A stretch of 64,000 bases of DNA from NCBI GenBank assembly GCA_019119635.1, contig DWWP01000025.1, forward strand, positions 62,001 to 126,000. Reading direction: 5' to 3'. Both the position numbers and the translations under genes were made by a program. Positions 33,608 through 42,512 of this stretch are shown here, piece by piece. This DNA is from Candidatus Dietzia intestinipullorum (GTDB taxonomy: Bacteria > Actinomycetota > Actinomycetes > Mycobacteriales > Mycobacteriaceae). The notes under the pieces were generated by a model. That model searched no databases. It saw nothing but the letters and a program-made list of their open reading frames with translations, and was not told where the DNA came from. Each line of letters begins with the position of its first letter. The stretch's first letter is position 1.

Positions 33608-34783
33608 GTGCGGGACGTGGACGTCGTCGTGATCGGCGCGGGTCAGGCCGGGCTCTCGGCCGGCTTCCACCTGCAGCATCGGGGTTTCGTGCCGGTGCGC
33701 CGGGCCGTCGCGGGCGATCGCACGTTCGTCATCCTCGACGCCGAGAAAGCGGCCGGGGGAGCGTGGCGCCATCGTTGGGATTCGTTGACGATGGCCACCG
33801 TCAACGGCATCCATGAACTGCCCGGCTATCCGGTGCCGGAGGTGGATCCGCGTGCGCCCAGCCGCGAGTTCCTGCCGGGGTACTTCGCCGACTACGAGGA
33901 ATACTTCGCCCTCGACGTCCTGCGCCCGGTCCGCGTCCGCGAGGTGCGCCGCGGCACGCCCCGGCCCAGCCCGTCGCCGGAGGGACGCCTCGTCGTCGTC
34001 ACGGACACGGACACGGGCGCGGGCGCAGACACGGACACGGACACGGACGCGGGCGCAGACACGGGCACGGACACCGACACGGGCACGGACACGGGCGCGG
34101 CCTGGATCGCCGATCACGTCATCAATGCCACCGGCACCTGGTCGCGACCGTTCTGGCCGCACTATCCGGGGCGGGCGTCTTTCCGGGGGCGGCAGCTCCA
34201 CGTGCACGACTATGTCTCGGCGGCGGAGTTCGCCGGGGAGCGCGTGGTGATCGTGGGCGCCGGGATCTCGGCCACGCAACTGCTGGACGAGATCTCCCGG
34301 GTGACCGACACATTCTGGGTGACGCGTACGCCGCCGGAGTGGTCGACGGACCTGTCGCCGGAGGTCCTCGCCGCCGCCGTCCGCGGAGTGGAGGAGCGGG
34401 TGCGGGAGGGGCTGCCGCCGCAGAGCGTCATCCGCACCACCGGGATGCACCGCACGCCGTGGGTCGACGCGGCCGACCGGCGGGGTGCGTTGGTGCGGCA
34501 TCCGATGTTCACCCGGATCGAGCCCGACGGGGTGCGCATGCCCGACGGCACGGTCGAGCCGGCCGACGTGATCCTCTGGGCGACCGGCTTCCGGCCGGCC
34601 GTCGCCCACCTGGCACCGCTGGGACTGCGGACCGCCGCGGGCGGGATCCGGGTGGCGGACGGCCGGTCGGTGGACGAGCCGCGGCTGTTCCTCATCGGCT
34701 ACGGCCCGTCGCAGTCGACGATCGGCGCCAACAGGGCCGGCCGGGACGCGGTGATCGCGATCGTCAGAGAGTCCGGGAGATGA
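33608..34783 (+). CDS. Flavin-dependent NAD(P)-binding monooxygenase
   Basis: A 391-residue oxidoreductase with the FAD-binding VVVIGAGQAGLSAGFHL at the N-terminus (about residues 4-20) and a second Rossmann motif VVIVGAGISATQLL (about 214-227). These suit a single-component flavoprotein monooxygenase acting on an unknown substrate. Residues 132-164 are a threonine/aspartate-rich low-complexity insertion encoded by a hexanucleotide repeat, absent from typical relatives. GTG 33608 follows TAGGCT at -13 to -8 and also has GGAG. Its end overlaps the convergent acyl-CoA dehydrogenase gene by 20 bases. Confidence 0.8.
   Translation: MRDVDVVVIGAGQAGLSAGFHLQHRGFVPVRRAVAGDRTFVILDAEKAAGGAWRHRWDSLTMATVNGIHELPGYPVPEVDPRAPSREFLPGYFADYEEYFALDVLRPVRVREVRRGTPRPSPSPEGRLVVVTDTDTGAGADTDTDTDAGADTGTDTDTGTDTGAAWIADHVINATGTWSRPFWPHYPGRASFRGRQLHVHDYVSAAEFAGERVVIVGAGISATQLLDEISRVTDTFWVTRTPPEWSTDLSPEVLAAAVRGVEERVREGLPPQSVIRTTGMHRTPWVDAADRRGALVRHPMFTRIEPDGVRMPDGTVEPADVILWATGFRPAVAHLAPLGLRTAAGGIRVADGRSVDEPRLFLIGYGPSQSTIGANRAGRDAVIAIVRESGR
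34001..34099 (+). repeat. In-frame hexanucleotide repeat in the monooxygenase gene
   Basis: About 33 codons built mainly from ACGGAC, ACGGGC and GCGGGC hexamers, coding Thr-Asp, Thr-Gly and Ala-Gly dipeptides (TDTDTGAGADTDTDTD and more). Copies are imperfect and stay in frame, so slippage would change the loop length without breaking the gene. Confidence 0.85.
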
Positions 34784-35936
34784 GTTCCTTCATGATCTCG
34801 TTGGTGCCGCCATAGATCTTCTGCACCCGTGCCGACGCGTACATGCGGGCGATCGGGTACTCGGTCATGAAGCCGTAGCCGCCGAACACCTGCAGGCAGC
34901 GGTCGATGACCTCGCACTGCTTGTCGGTGCAGTAGTACTTGGCCATGGACGCGGTGGCCGGGTCCAGGCGGCCCTCGAGGTGGAGCCCGATGCAGTGGTC
35001 CAGCAGGGTGCGGGCGGCCAGGGTCTCCGTCTTGCACTCGGCCAGCTCGAAGCGCAGGTTCTGGAACTTGAGGATCGGGCGGCCGAACGCCTCACGCTCC
35101 TTGGCGTAGTCGGTCGCCAGTCGCACGGCCGTCTCGGCGGCGGACACCGCGGTCACGGCGATGATGAGTCGCTCCTGCGGGAGTTGCTGCATGAGCTGGA
35201 TGAAGCCCTGGCTCTCGCCCTCCTCGCCGCCGAGGATGTTGGCGGCCGGCACGCGCATGTCGTCGAAGAACAGCTCCATCGTGTCCTGGTACTTCAGGCC
35301 GATCTTCTCCAGCTGGCGTCCCCGGTTGAACCCCTCCAGCCCGTTGACCTCGGCCACGAGCAGGGACAGCCCCTGCGCGCCCTCGCCGCCGGTGCGGGCC
35401 ACGATCACGAGGAGATCGGCATGCATGCCGTTGGAGATGAAGGTCTTGGAGCCGTTGACCACGTAGTCGTCGCCGTCTCGCGTGGCCGTGGTGCGCAGGG
35501 CCTGTAGGTCGGAGCCGGCGCCGGGCTCGGTCATGGCGATCGCGCCGACCATCTCGCCGGTGGCGAGGCGGGGCAGCCACCGCTGCTTCTGCTCCTCGGT
35601 GCCGTACTGCAGGATGTAGTGCGCCACGATCGTCGAGTGCACCGAGTTCCCCCAGCCGTCGTCGAGGGCGTAGGTCTGTTCCTCCGCGATCACGGCTTCG
35701 TGGGCGAAGGTCCCGCCGCTGCCGCCGTACTCCTCGGGGATGGAGATGCACAGCAGCCCGGCGTCGCCGGCGGAGTTCCAGAACTCGCGGTCCACGGAGC
35801 CCTGCTCCGCCCACCGCTCGAGGTTCGGGGTGGCCTCCTTGTCGAGGAAGGCGCGGGAGTGGGCCCGCAACGCGTCGAGGTCCTCGGTCATCCAGGGGGA
35901 GCGGTAGGCGGTCGGCTCGAACACAGGCATCTCCAT
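34764..35936 (-). CDS. Acyl-CoA dehydrogenase
   Basis: A 390-residue FAD enzyme that oxidises acyl-CoA at the alpha-beta position. Family signatures: SIPEEYGGSGGTFAHEAVI, AMTEPGAGSDLQALRTTA (flavin and substrate contact), KTFISNGMHADLLVI, EAFGRPI and the C-terminal QVFGGYGFMTEYPIARMYASARVQKIYGGTNEIMKELI. The catalytic-base glutamate is the E of GGTNEI. The best start is ATG 35936 or ATG 35930; an in-frame ATG at 35966 is also possible. It is divergent from a TetR gene 109 bases away, which probably controls it, and overlaps the monooxygenase gene tail. Confidence 0.9.
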   Translation of the reverse strand: MEMPVFEPTAYRSPWMTEDLDALRAHSRAFLDKEATPNLERWAEQGSVDREFWNSAGDAGLLCISIPEEYGGSGGTFAHEAVIAEEQTYALDDGWGNSVHSTIVAHYILQYGTEEQKQRWLPRLATGEMVGAIAMTEPGAGSDLQALRTTATRDGDDYVVNGSKTFISNGMHADLLVIVARTGGEGAQGLSLLVAEVNGLEGFNRGRQLEKIGLKYQDTMELFFDDMRVPAANILGGEEGESQGFIQLMQQLPQERLIIAVTAVSAAETAVRLATDYAKEREAFGRPILKFQNLRFELAECKTETLAARTLLDHCIGLHLEGRLDPATASMAKYYCTDKQCEVIDRCLQVFGGYGFMTEYPIARMYASARVQKIYGGTNEIMKELISRTL

Positions 35937-35946
35937 ACGTTCGTAT
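35935..35946. promoter_or_regulatory. Candidate operator of the adjacent TetR regulator
   Basis: ATACG-TT-CGTAT is a perfect inverted repeat overlapping the likely start of the acyl-CoA dehydrogenase gene and lying in the divergent region with the TetR gene. A -10-like TATAGC lies next to it on the minus strand. The region is the only A+T-rich patch here. Confidence 0.4.
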
Positions 35947-36044
35947 CGGTTGCTATACAACTGCATGGTAGCGCACCGGTGTCACGACGCCGCACGGTAA
36001 CGTCGGCGCACGGCGGGTGGGACGGACCAGACGAGAGGCGGATC

Positions 36045-36674
36045 GTGGAATCAGAACCAGGGGCTCCCGGCGTGGCGCCGGGCGATGTCTCGCGGGTACG
36101 GGACGGCGACCTCACCGCGCGGGCACGCATCCGGTACGCCGCCCTCGAGCTCTATGCCACGCACGGCGAGGACCGGGTGTCCATGCGCAGGGTCGCCGCC
36201 GAGGTCGGGGTGACGATCGGGCTGATCCAGCACCACTTCGGAACCAAGGACGGGCTCCGCAGGTCAGTCGACGAGCTGGTGGTCGACCACGTGGTCGGGG
36301 CGCTCGCGACCGTCGACCACAGCGGCTCGGCCGCCGAGACCGTGGCCGCGCGCGACGCCGCGGTCCGGGCCATGCTCGGCCGCAACCCCCAGGTGGTCAG
36401 GTACATCAACCGCGCGCTCCTCGAGCCCGAAGAACGCGGCGGCTCGCTACTGGAGGCGATCGTCGCGCTCACCACCGACGAGGTCGAGCGGCTCCGTCGT
36501 GCAGGACACGCGTCCACCAGATCCTCGGGCGAGGTCCAGGTGGTCCGCACGCTGATGCACCAGGTGGGCGAGTTGTTCCTGGAACGCGTCGTCGCCGCGA
36601 TCTGGGAGCAGGCGGGGGGAGACCCCGACGCGCCGCCGTCGCTGCGGATCACGGTGGAGGAGCAGGACCTCTGA
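36045..36674 (+). CDS. TetR-family transcriptional regulator
   Basis: A 209-residue regulator with helix-turn-helix ARIRYAALELYATHGEDRVSMRRVAAEVGVTIGLIQHHFGTKDGLRRSVDE (about residues 25-75). The C-terminal part is helical (VVRYINRALLEPEERGGSLLEAI), with no ligand clue. GTG 36045 has GAGAGG upstream. It is divergent from the acyl-CoA dehydrogenase gene, so that is its most likely target, as is common for fatty-acid regulators. It precedes a secreted protease gene. Confidence 0.85.
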   Translation: MESEPGAPGVAPGDVSRVRDGDLTARARIRYAALELYATHGEDRVSMRRVAAEVGVTIGLIQHHFGTKDGLRRSVDELVVDHVVGALATVDHSGSAAETVAARDAAVRAMLGRNPQVVRYINRALLEPEERGGSLLEAIVALTTDEVERLRRAGHASTRSSGEVQVVRTLMHQVGELFLERVVAAIWEQAGGDPDAPPSLRITVEEQDL

Positions 36675-36804
36675 CGGTGGGAGAATGCTCACCTCCCGGA
36701 CGCGGATTCCGGACGCGGCGTATATGCACCGGGGCTCGTGTGTCGATAGGCTGTCGCGAAGTATGGTTCCGGGCCTCCCGCGCCCGGGCCGGGAAGGCGT
36801 ACTC

Positions 36805-37518
36805 ATGAGGTGGACCGGTCTGGCGAAGCTCGCCCTGACGACCGTGATGGCCGGGGCCGCGGCCGTCGCGGCCCCGGCTGTCGCACAGGCGGCCGTACCG
36901 GTGTCCGGTGGAACCCCCGTCATGGTCAACGGCGTCTCGGGGTGCACCCTCACGGCGGCCGGGCACGACGCCTCGGGCGCCCCGGTGGCGTTCACGGCCG
37001 CGCACTGCAGCAGCAGTTTCGACGAGCCGGTGGTCCTGCGGGACGATCCCGACGCCGGCGTGATCGGCACGGTCGCGACGCGCAACGAGGTGCTGGACTA
37101 CTCGGTCATCCGGCTCGACCCGGCCGTCGCCGTGCCGGTCCGGCAGCCCGGGGTGACCGGCACGGCCCCGGCGCCCGAGTTCGGCGACATCGTGTGCAAG
37201 GACGGCCTGACCACCGGGCACACCTGCGGCATCACCTGGCAGCGCGAGGGCGAGAAGTTCTGGAACCACGCGTGCGCGGGGTACGGCGACTCGGGTGGGC
37301 CCGTGACCCACGACGGCCGCCTCGTCGGTCTGCTCTCCGGTGGCCACATGCCGCCCGCGACGGGCTCGGTGGGCGACACCGCCATGGCGCTGCTCCCGTC
37401 GTGCATCCACCCGGTGCAGTCGCCGTTCTTCCTGCCGGTCGTGGCCCACTCGTTCGACGCGATCGTCGCCGACGCCACCGAGCGCAACTGGCCGGGCGCG
37501 GGCTTCCAGATGGCCTGA
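36805..37518 (+). CDS. Secreted trypsin-like serine protease (S1 family)
   Basis: A 237-residue protein with a signal peptide (about residues 1-30: basic start, hydrophobic core LALTTVMAGAAAVAAPA, AQA cleavage site). The catalytic triad is visible as TAAHC (His), the Asp of EVLDYSVIRL, and GYGDSGGPV (Ser). Cysteines are spaced to form disulfides. Substrate is unknown; it is short for an S1 enzyme and may be a housekeeping exoprotease. ATG 36805 has GGAAGG upstream. A strong terminator follows at 37558. Confidence 0.88.
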   Translation: MRWTGLAKLALTTVMAGAAAVAAPAVAQAAVPVSGGTPVMVNGVSGCTLTAAGHDASGAPVAFTAAHCSSSFDEPVVLRDDPDAGVIGTVATRNEVLDYSVIRLDPAVAVPVRQPGVTGTAPAPEFGDIVCKDGLTTGHTCGITWQREGEKFWNHACAGYGDSGGPVTHDGRLVGLLSGGHMPPATGSVGDTAMALLPSCIHPVQSPFFLPVVAHSFDAIVADATERNWPGAGFQMA

Positions 37519-37557
37519 CGCCGGGCACGCGAGCGCCCGGTCGGACTATACGACGAC

Positions 37558-37595
37558 GAGAGGGGCCCGGCACCTGGCGGTGCCGGGCCCCTCTC
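37558..37595. terminator. Terminator between the protease gene and fadE23
   Basis: A perfect 17-base stem (37558-37574 with 37579-37595) with a TGGC loop lies between the convergent protease and fadE23 genes. Confidence 0.85.
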
Positions 37596-37624
37596 GTGGG
37601 TACCCGCGCTCGGTGGGCCTCAGC

Positions 37625-38830
37625 TCACTTCAGCTCGGCGCTCGACAGGTCGAGCACGCGGCGTGCGATCACCAGCTGCTGGATCTGCTGGGTGCCCTCG
37701 AAGATGTCGAGGATCTTGGAATCGCGCGACCACTTCTCGAGGAAGCTGCGCTCGGAGTAGCCGAACGTGCCCGCCAGCTCCACGGCGCCGAGCGTGATGG
37801 CAGAGCCGGCACGGCCGGCCTTGGCCTTACACATCGACGCCTCCTTGGTGTTGGGCATCTTGTTGTCGGCCATCCACGCCGCCCGCAGGGTGAGCAGGTA
37901 TGCGGCCTCCCAGTCGGCCTCGAGCTCGAGGTACTTGGCCACTGCGGCCGGCTGGCTGGTCGCGGGACGGTCGTAGTCGATCTCCAGTCCGGCCTCCTCG
38001 AGGAGCGCGCGGACCTCCTCGAGGGCGGCCCGGGCGACGCCGACGGCCATCCCGGCCACGAGCGGCCGGGTGTTGTCGAACGTCTGCATCGCGCCGGCGA
38101 AGCCCTTGTCGACCCGCACCTCGGGATCGCCCAGGAGGTTCTCCTTGGGGATGCGGCAGTCGGTGAAGGTGATCTGCGCGGTGTCGGAGGCCTTGATGCC
38201 GAGCTTGTGCTCGAGGCGGTCCACCGAGACGCCCGGGTGCTCGCGCGGCACGACGAACGACTTGATGGCGGCGCGGCCCTTGCTCTTGTCGACGGTCGCC
38301 CACACGACGATGTGGTCGGCACGGGCGCCGGAGGTGACGAAGATCTTGGTGCCGTTGAGCACGTACTCGTCGCCGTCGAGCCGCGCCGTGGCGGACACGG
38401 CGGCCGAGTCGGAGCCGAAGTCGGGCTCGGTGATGGCCATGGAAGCCCACACGCGGCCGAACCGCTCGAGCTGCTCGTCGTCGGCGACGGCGGCGATCGC
38501 CGAGTTGCCGAGGCCCTGGCGGGGGATCGACAGCGTCAGGCCGACGTCGCCCCAGCAGGTCTCGATGATGTTGAGCAGCGACTTCATGTTGCCGCCGTTC
38601 TGAATTCCCTTGTGCTTGGACTCGTCGCCCCGGCCGGTGGTCGCGCCGGAGGCCGCCTGCCCGGCGTCCTCCATGGCCTCGATCATGGCCTTGAGCGTGT
38701 CGAGCTCGACGGGGTACTCGTGCTCCGCGAGGTCGTACTTGCGGGAGACGGGGCGGAAGATCTGCGTGGCGACCTGGCGGGCCTGGTTGGCGCCGGCCTC
38801 GAGCCGCTTGGGGAGTTCGAGGTTGATCAT
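37625..38830 (-). CDS. fadE23: Acyl-CoA dehydrogenase FadE23
   Basis: A 401-residue protein that follows M. tuberculosis FadE23 throughout: MINLELPKRLEAG at the start, YPVELDTLKAMIEA, WASMAITEPDFGSDSAAVS, GTKIFVTSGARADHIVVWAT, RLEHKLGIKASDTAQI and EKWSRDSKILDIFEGTQQIQQLVIARRVL. FadE23 and FadE24 work together; in M. tuberculosis they form a heteromeric pair encoded in one operon. Here fadE24 lies 50 bases upstream, same order. ATG 38830. The catalytic glutamate of EGTQQIQQ is present, which suggests that this is an active subunit. Confidence 0.92.
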   Translation of the reverse strand: MINLELPKRLEAGANQARQVATQIFRPVSRKYDLAEHEYPVELDTLKAMIEAMEDAGQAASGATTGRGDESKHKGIQNGGNMKSLLNIIETCWGDVGLTLSIPRQGLGNSAIAAVADDEQLERFGRVWASMAITEPDFGSDSAAVSATARLDGDEYVLNGTKIFVTSGARADHIVVWATVDKSKGRAAIKSFVVPREHPGVSVDRLEHKLGIKASDTAQITFTDCRIPKENLLGDPEVRVDKGFAGAMQTFDNTRPLVAGMAVGVARAALEEVRALLEEAGLEIDYDRPATSQPAAVAKYLELEADWEAAYLLTLRAAWMADNKMPNTKEASMCKAKAGRAGSAITLGAVELAGTFGYSERSFLEKWSRDSKILDIFEGTQQIQQLVIARRVLDLSSAELK

Positions 38831-38880
38831 GGTTCGTGGTCCTTAGATCAGGGTGGTGGGGCGGGGACGACGGGTCGTGG

Positions 38881-40287
38881 TCACAGGACCACCACTCCCT
38901 CTGCCACGCCGACGGCACGGAGGTCGCGGTACCAGCGCTCGACGGGGTGGTCCTTGGTGAAGCCGTGGCCACCGAGGAGCTGGACGCCGTCGAGGCCGAT
39001 CTTCATGCCCTTCTCGGCGGCGAGCTTGCGGGCGAGCGCGGCCTCCCGGGCGAAGGTCATGCCCTGCTCGGCGCGTGCGGCGCCCCGCCAGGTGACCAGG
39101 CGCAGCCCGTCGAGCTCGGTGGCGATGTCGGCCACCATGAACGCCACGGCCTGACGGTGGGCGATCGGCTCACCGAACGCCTGGCGCTCCTTGACGTAGG
39201 GCGTCACGTAGTCGAGCACGGCGTGCGAGGTGCCGATCGCCAGCGAGGCCCAGCCGAGGCGGGACAGCCGGATGATGTCCGCGTAGGCGGTGGCGCGCTC
39301 GTCGGCCGAGGCGTCCGCTCCGCCGAGGACGGCGTCCGCGGGCACGGAGACATCGTTGAGCAGGATCCGGCCGATCCCGGCGGCGCGCAGGCCCATCGAG
39401 GGGTCGGCCTCCACGACCAGTCCCTCGGTGTCGGACTCGACCACGAAGAACGTGGGCTTGCCCTCGAGCATGGCGGACACCACGAACAGCTCGGCGCTGC
39501 CGGCTGTGGGGACCAGGGACTTGACGCCGTTGATCGTGAAGCCGCCGGGGCCGCGGGTGGCGGTGGTCTCGAGCTCGAACGGGTCGAAGAGCGGGCGCGG
39601 CTCGGCCACGACCACAGCGGCGGCCGGGACCGTCTCGGACGCGAACGCCGGCAGGTAGGTCTTCTGCTGGGCGTCGGAGCCGAACTGGGTGAGCGTGGTG
39701 GCCACGCCGGAGGGCGCGAGGATCGGCAGCGCCAGTCCCATGTCGCCGTAGCCGAGGGCCTCGGCGACGAGCGAGTTGGTCACCACACCGCGCTCGGAGG
39801 CGATGCCCTCGAACTCCTCGGGCACGTTGAGCATGGTCGCGCCGATCTCGGCGGACCGCTCGAGCAGCGAAGCGGGCGCCTCGGCCTCGTGGTCCGCGTC
39901 GTCCGCGGCGGGCCGGAGCACCTCGGTGGAGAAGTCCCGGACCGTCTCCGAGATCATCTTCTGTTCGTCGTCGAGCGTCAGGTCGAACGCGTCCGAGCGG
40001 GCCTCGGAGTCGGCGTCGGGCAGCCGCTTGGGCGCGCCGGAGCCGGAGACCTTCTTGAAGGACTTGGTGGCGGCACCGAGGGTCTTGAACCCTGTCTTGG
40101 TGGCCTCGTACGTGACCCGGTCGACCTTCTGGCGCAGGCCGAAGCGCTCGGCGAACTCCGACCCGGTGATGGTCGTGAGTGCGCGCATAGCGGCGCCGAT
40201 CGCGTCGATCTTCGTGGGGTTCTCCCCGGGCGTGGAGCTCTTCTGGCGTCCGGCGGCGGTCGGGGGCGTCGGGTTCTTGCTCATCAT
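38881..40287 (-). CDS. fadE24: Acyl-CoA dehydrogenase FadE24
   Basis: A 468-residue protein, longer than common acyl-CoA dehydrogenases because of a basic N-terminal extension of about 80 residues (AMRALTTITGSEFAERFGLRQKVDR, TKTGFKTLGAATKSFKKV). The core then matches FadE24: LDDEQKMISETVRDFSTEVLRPAA, ALGYGDMGLALPILAPSGVATTL, SHAVLDYVTPYVKERQAFGEPI and QLLGGHGFTKDHPVERWYRDLRAVGV. It pairs with FadE23 downstream. Start ATG 40287 or 40284, or GTG 40290; no clear Shine-Dalgarno. A palindrome lies 47-62 bases upstream and may be its operator. Confidence 0.9.
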   Translation of the reverse strand: MMSKNPTPPTAAGRQKSSTPGENPTKIDAIGAAMRALTTITGSEFAERFGLRQKVDRVTYEATKTGFKTLGAATKSFKKVSGSGAPKRLPDADSEARSDAFDLTLDDEQKMISETVRDFSTEVLRPAADDADHEAEAPASLLERSAEIGATMLNVPEEFEGIASERGVVTNSLVAEALGYGDMGLALPILAPSGVATTLTQFGSDAQQKTYLPAFASETVPAAAVVVAEPRPLFDPFELETTATRGPGGFTINGVKSLVPTAGSAELFVVSAMLEGKPTFFVVESDTEGLVVEADPSMGLRAAGIGRILLNDVSVPADAVLGGADASADERATAYADIIRLSRLGWASLAIGTSHAVLDYVTPYVKERQAFGEPIAHRQAVAFMVADIATELDGLRLVTWRGAARAEQGMTFAREAALARKLAAEKGMKIGLDGVQLLGGHGFTKDHPVERWYRDLRAVGVAEGVVVL

Positions 40288-40333
40288 CACCAGCTGTTCT
40301 CGTGGCGGACGGTGGACGTGCGGTCGTTGATAC

Positions 40334-40349
40334 CTTACTCCCCGGTAAG
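40334..40349. promoter_or_regulatory. Candidate TetR-type operator upstream of fadE24
   Basis: CTTAC-TCCCCG-GTAAG is a 5-base perfect inverted repeat with a further near-match outward, just upstream of the fadE24-fadE23 operon. TetR repressors of lipid genes bind sites of this size. The repressor is not identified; the nearest TetR gene is at 36045. Confidence 0.4.
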
Positions 40350-40408
40350 TTCCGATTGCCAGACTTTCCCCGCAACTTCACGAGTTGGCTGGTGAGGGCC
40401 GTGCTGAG

Positions 40409-41236
40409 TCAGCCGCGGAGCAGCGCCACGGCCTGCTCGACCGCGCCCGGGCGGCCGGCGACAAACCAGTCGTAGCCGTTGACCTCGACCGTGGCGCAGA
40501 CCCCGCCCGCCCCCTCGACGAGGGCCCGGCCGGGCAGCCAGTCCCACTCCGGGCACGAGTGTTGGCACCACACGGTGTGGGTGCCGCACGCGACGGAGGC
40601 GAGGTCGATCGAGCCCGAGCCCAGCATGCGCATGGTCGCCGCGCCCCGGCTCACCCGGAAGAACGGCTCGGCGAGATCGGGGTCGTCGAAGAACGGGGGG
40701 TGCAGGTAGGTGGCCAGGCAGCCGTCGGCGAGGTCCCCGGCGGTGAGCCGGGGGACCGGGACGCCGTTGCGGCGGGTGGGAACGTCCGAGCCGCCGAGGA
40801 ACGTCTCACCGGTGACGGGCCGGTGGACGGCGCCGAGGAGGTAGTCGTCCCCGCCGGCCACCGCGACGGCCGAGCACCAGTAGTCGGAGCCGGCCACGAA
40901 GTTGTAGGTGCCGTCCACCGGGTCCACCACCCAGCGACGGTCGTGCCGCCCCGGGACGAGCGTGCCCTCCTCGCCGAGGACGCCGTCCTCGGGCCGGTGG
41001 TGCGCCAGGAGGTCCGTGATGCGGCGTTCGGCGGCGGTGTCGGCCTCCGTGACCACGTCGGAGATGGTGGTCTTGCGGCTGACGTCCAGTCCGCCCTCGC
41101 GCAGGCGCCTGGCCAGCGTCCCGGCGTCGACGACGAGTCGCGCGGCGAGGTCGGCGTCGGAGACCGAGGTGGCGGATCGGGGGTCCGGAGCCGGGCCGGC
41201 CGTCTCCGTCCGGCCGGGGTGGGCCTCGGTGGACAT
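40409..41236 (-). CDS. Inositol-monophosphatase family enzyme (histidinol-phosphatase-like)
   Basis: A 275-residue protein with the lithium-sensitive phosphatase motifs: [17 protein letters not shown] and [12 protein letters not shown], then [17 protein letters not shown]. Metal-ligand acidic residues are all in place. M. tuberculosis Rv3137, next to the fadE23/24 genes, is the direct match. Related proteins act as histidinol-phosphatase or inositol monophosphatase; sequence alone does not settle which. ATG 41236 has GGAGG upstream. It is divergent from prfB. Confidence 0.88.
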   Translation of the reverse strand: MSTEAHPGRTETAGPAPDPRSATSVSDADLAARLVVDAGTLARRLREGGLDVSRKTTISDVVTEADTAAERRITDLLAHHRPEDGVLGEEGTLVPGRHDRRWVVDPVDGTYNFVAGSDYWCSAVAVAGGDDYLLGAVHRPVTGETFLGGSDVPTRRNGVPVPRLTAGDLADGCLATYLHPPFFDDPDLAEPFFRVSRGAATMRMLGSGSIDLASVACGTHTVWCQHSCPEWDWLPGRALVEGAGGVCATVEVNGYDWFVAGRPGAVEQAVALLRG

Positions 41237-41402
41237 GCACTACCTCCGCGTGCGTCTCGGCGGCCCGCTGACCTCGGGCGGCCACGGATCCGCGTCGCCG
41301 ACGCTACCCCCGCGGGACGACGGGAGGACGAGGCCGGGACCACAGGCGGGCGACGGACGGGGAAACGCGCGGAGAAGAGGCGGCCGCGTAGACTCGGATC
41401 CT

Positions 41403-42512
41403 GTGAACCCCGACGTTTCCACCGACATCGCCTCCCTCGAGACCACCATGACCACTGTCGAGAAGGTCCTCGACGTCGAGGAGCTCGCCCGCCGCGTCGA
41501 CGAGCTCGAGCAGATGGCCGCCGACCCCGAACTGTGGAACGACCAGGGCCGGGCACAGAAGGTCACCAGTGACCTCAGCTATCTCCAGGCGGACCTGCGT
41601 CGCTGCCGTAACCTGCGGCAGCGGCTCGACGAGCTGCCGCTGATGTACGAGCTCGCCGAGGAGGAGGGGGACGAGGCCGTCGCCGAGGCGGACACCGAGC
41701 GCGCCCAGCTCCGCGAGGACGTCGAGGCCATGGAGGTCAAGACGATGCTCAGCGGTGAGTACGACCAGCGTGACGCCGTGGTCAACATCCGCTCCGGGGC
41801 GGGGGGCGTGGACGCGGCGGACTTCGCCGAGATGCTCATGCGGATGTACATCCGGTGGGCAGAGAAGTCCGGCCACAAGGTCGAGGTCTACGACACCTCG
41901 TACGCGGAGGAGGCCGGCATCAAGTCGGCCACGTTCGTGGTGCACGACCCGTACATGTACGGCACCCTGTCCGTCGAGCAGGGCACGCACCGGCTGGTCC
42001 GCCTCAGCCCGTTCGACAACCAGGGCCGGCGGCAGACCTCGTTCGCCGAGGTCGAGGTGCTCCCCGTGGTCGAGACCACGGACTCGATCGAGGTCCCGGA
42101 GAACGACGTGCGCGTGGACGTCTACCGTTCCTCCGGCCCCGGCGGACAGTCCGTCAACACCACCGACTCGGCGGTGCGGCTCACGCACATCCCCACGGGG
42201 ATCGTGGTGACCTGTCAGAACGAGAAGTCCCAGCTGCAGAACAAGGTCGCGGCCATGAAGGTGCTCCAGGCCAAGCTGCTCGAGCGCAAGCGCCAGGAGG
42301 AGCGGGCCACCCTGGACGCGCTCGGCTCCGGCGGTCACGCCTCCTGGGGCAACCAGATGCGGTCGTACGTCTTGCACCCGTACCAGATGGTCAAGGACCT
42401 GCGGACCGAGTTCGAGGTCAGCAGCCCGTCCTCGGTGCTGGACGGTGACATCGACGGGTTCATCGAGGCCGGCATCCGCTGGCGCATGAAGGAGAGCACT
42501 GAGTCCGCGTGA
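41403..42512 (+). CDS. prfB: Peptide chain release factor 2 (RF2)
   Basis: A 369-residue class I release factor for UGA/UAA. The coiled N-terminal domain ends near residue 100. Domain 2 carries the codon-reading region, and domain 3 the GGQ loop [20 protein letters not shown]. The SPFD motif of RF2 is visible as LSPFDNQG. The whole gene is one frame: no programmed frameshift as in E. coli. GTG 41403 follows TAGACT at -14 to -9, so the leader is near zero. It is followed by mscS with GTGA overlap. Confidence 0.95.
   Translation: MNPDVSTDIASLETTMTTVEKVLDVEELARRVDELEQMAADPELWNDQGRAQKVTSDLSYLQADLRRCRNLRQRLDELPLMYELAEEEGDEAVAEADTERAQLREDVEAMEVKTMLSGEYDQRDAVVNIRSGAGGVDAADFAEMLMRMYIRWAEKSGHKVEVYDTSYAEEAGIKSATFVVHDPYMYGTLSVEQGTHRLVRLSPFDNQGRRQTSFAEVEVLPVVETTDSIEVPENDVRVDVYRSSGPGGQSVNTTDSAVRLTHIPTGIVVTCQNEKSQLQNKVAAMKVLQAKLLERKRQEERATLDALGSGGHASWGNQMRSYVLHPYQMVKDLRTEFEVSSPSSVLDGDIDGFIEAGIRWRMKESTESA

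Noticed and set aside
41403..42512. Programmed frameshift in prfB
   Set aside because: The whole RF2 is encoded in one continuous frame; no in-frame stop near codon 25.
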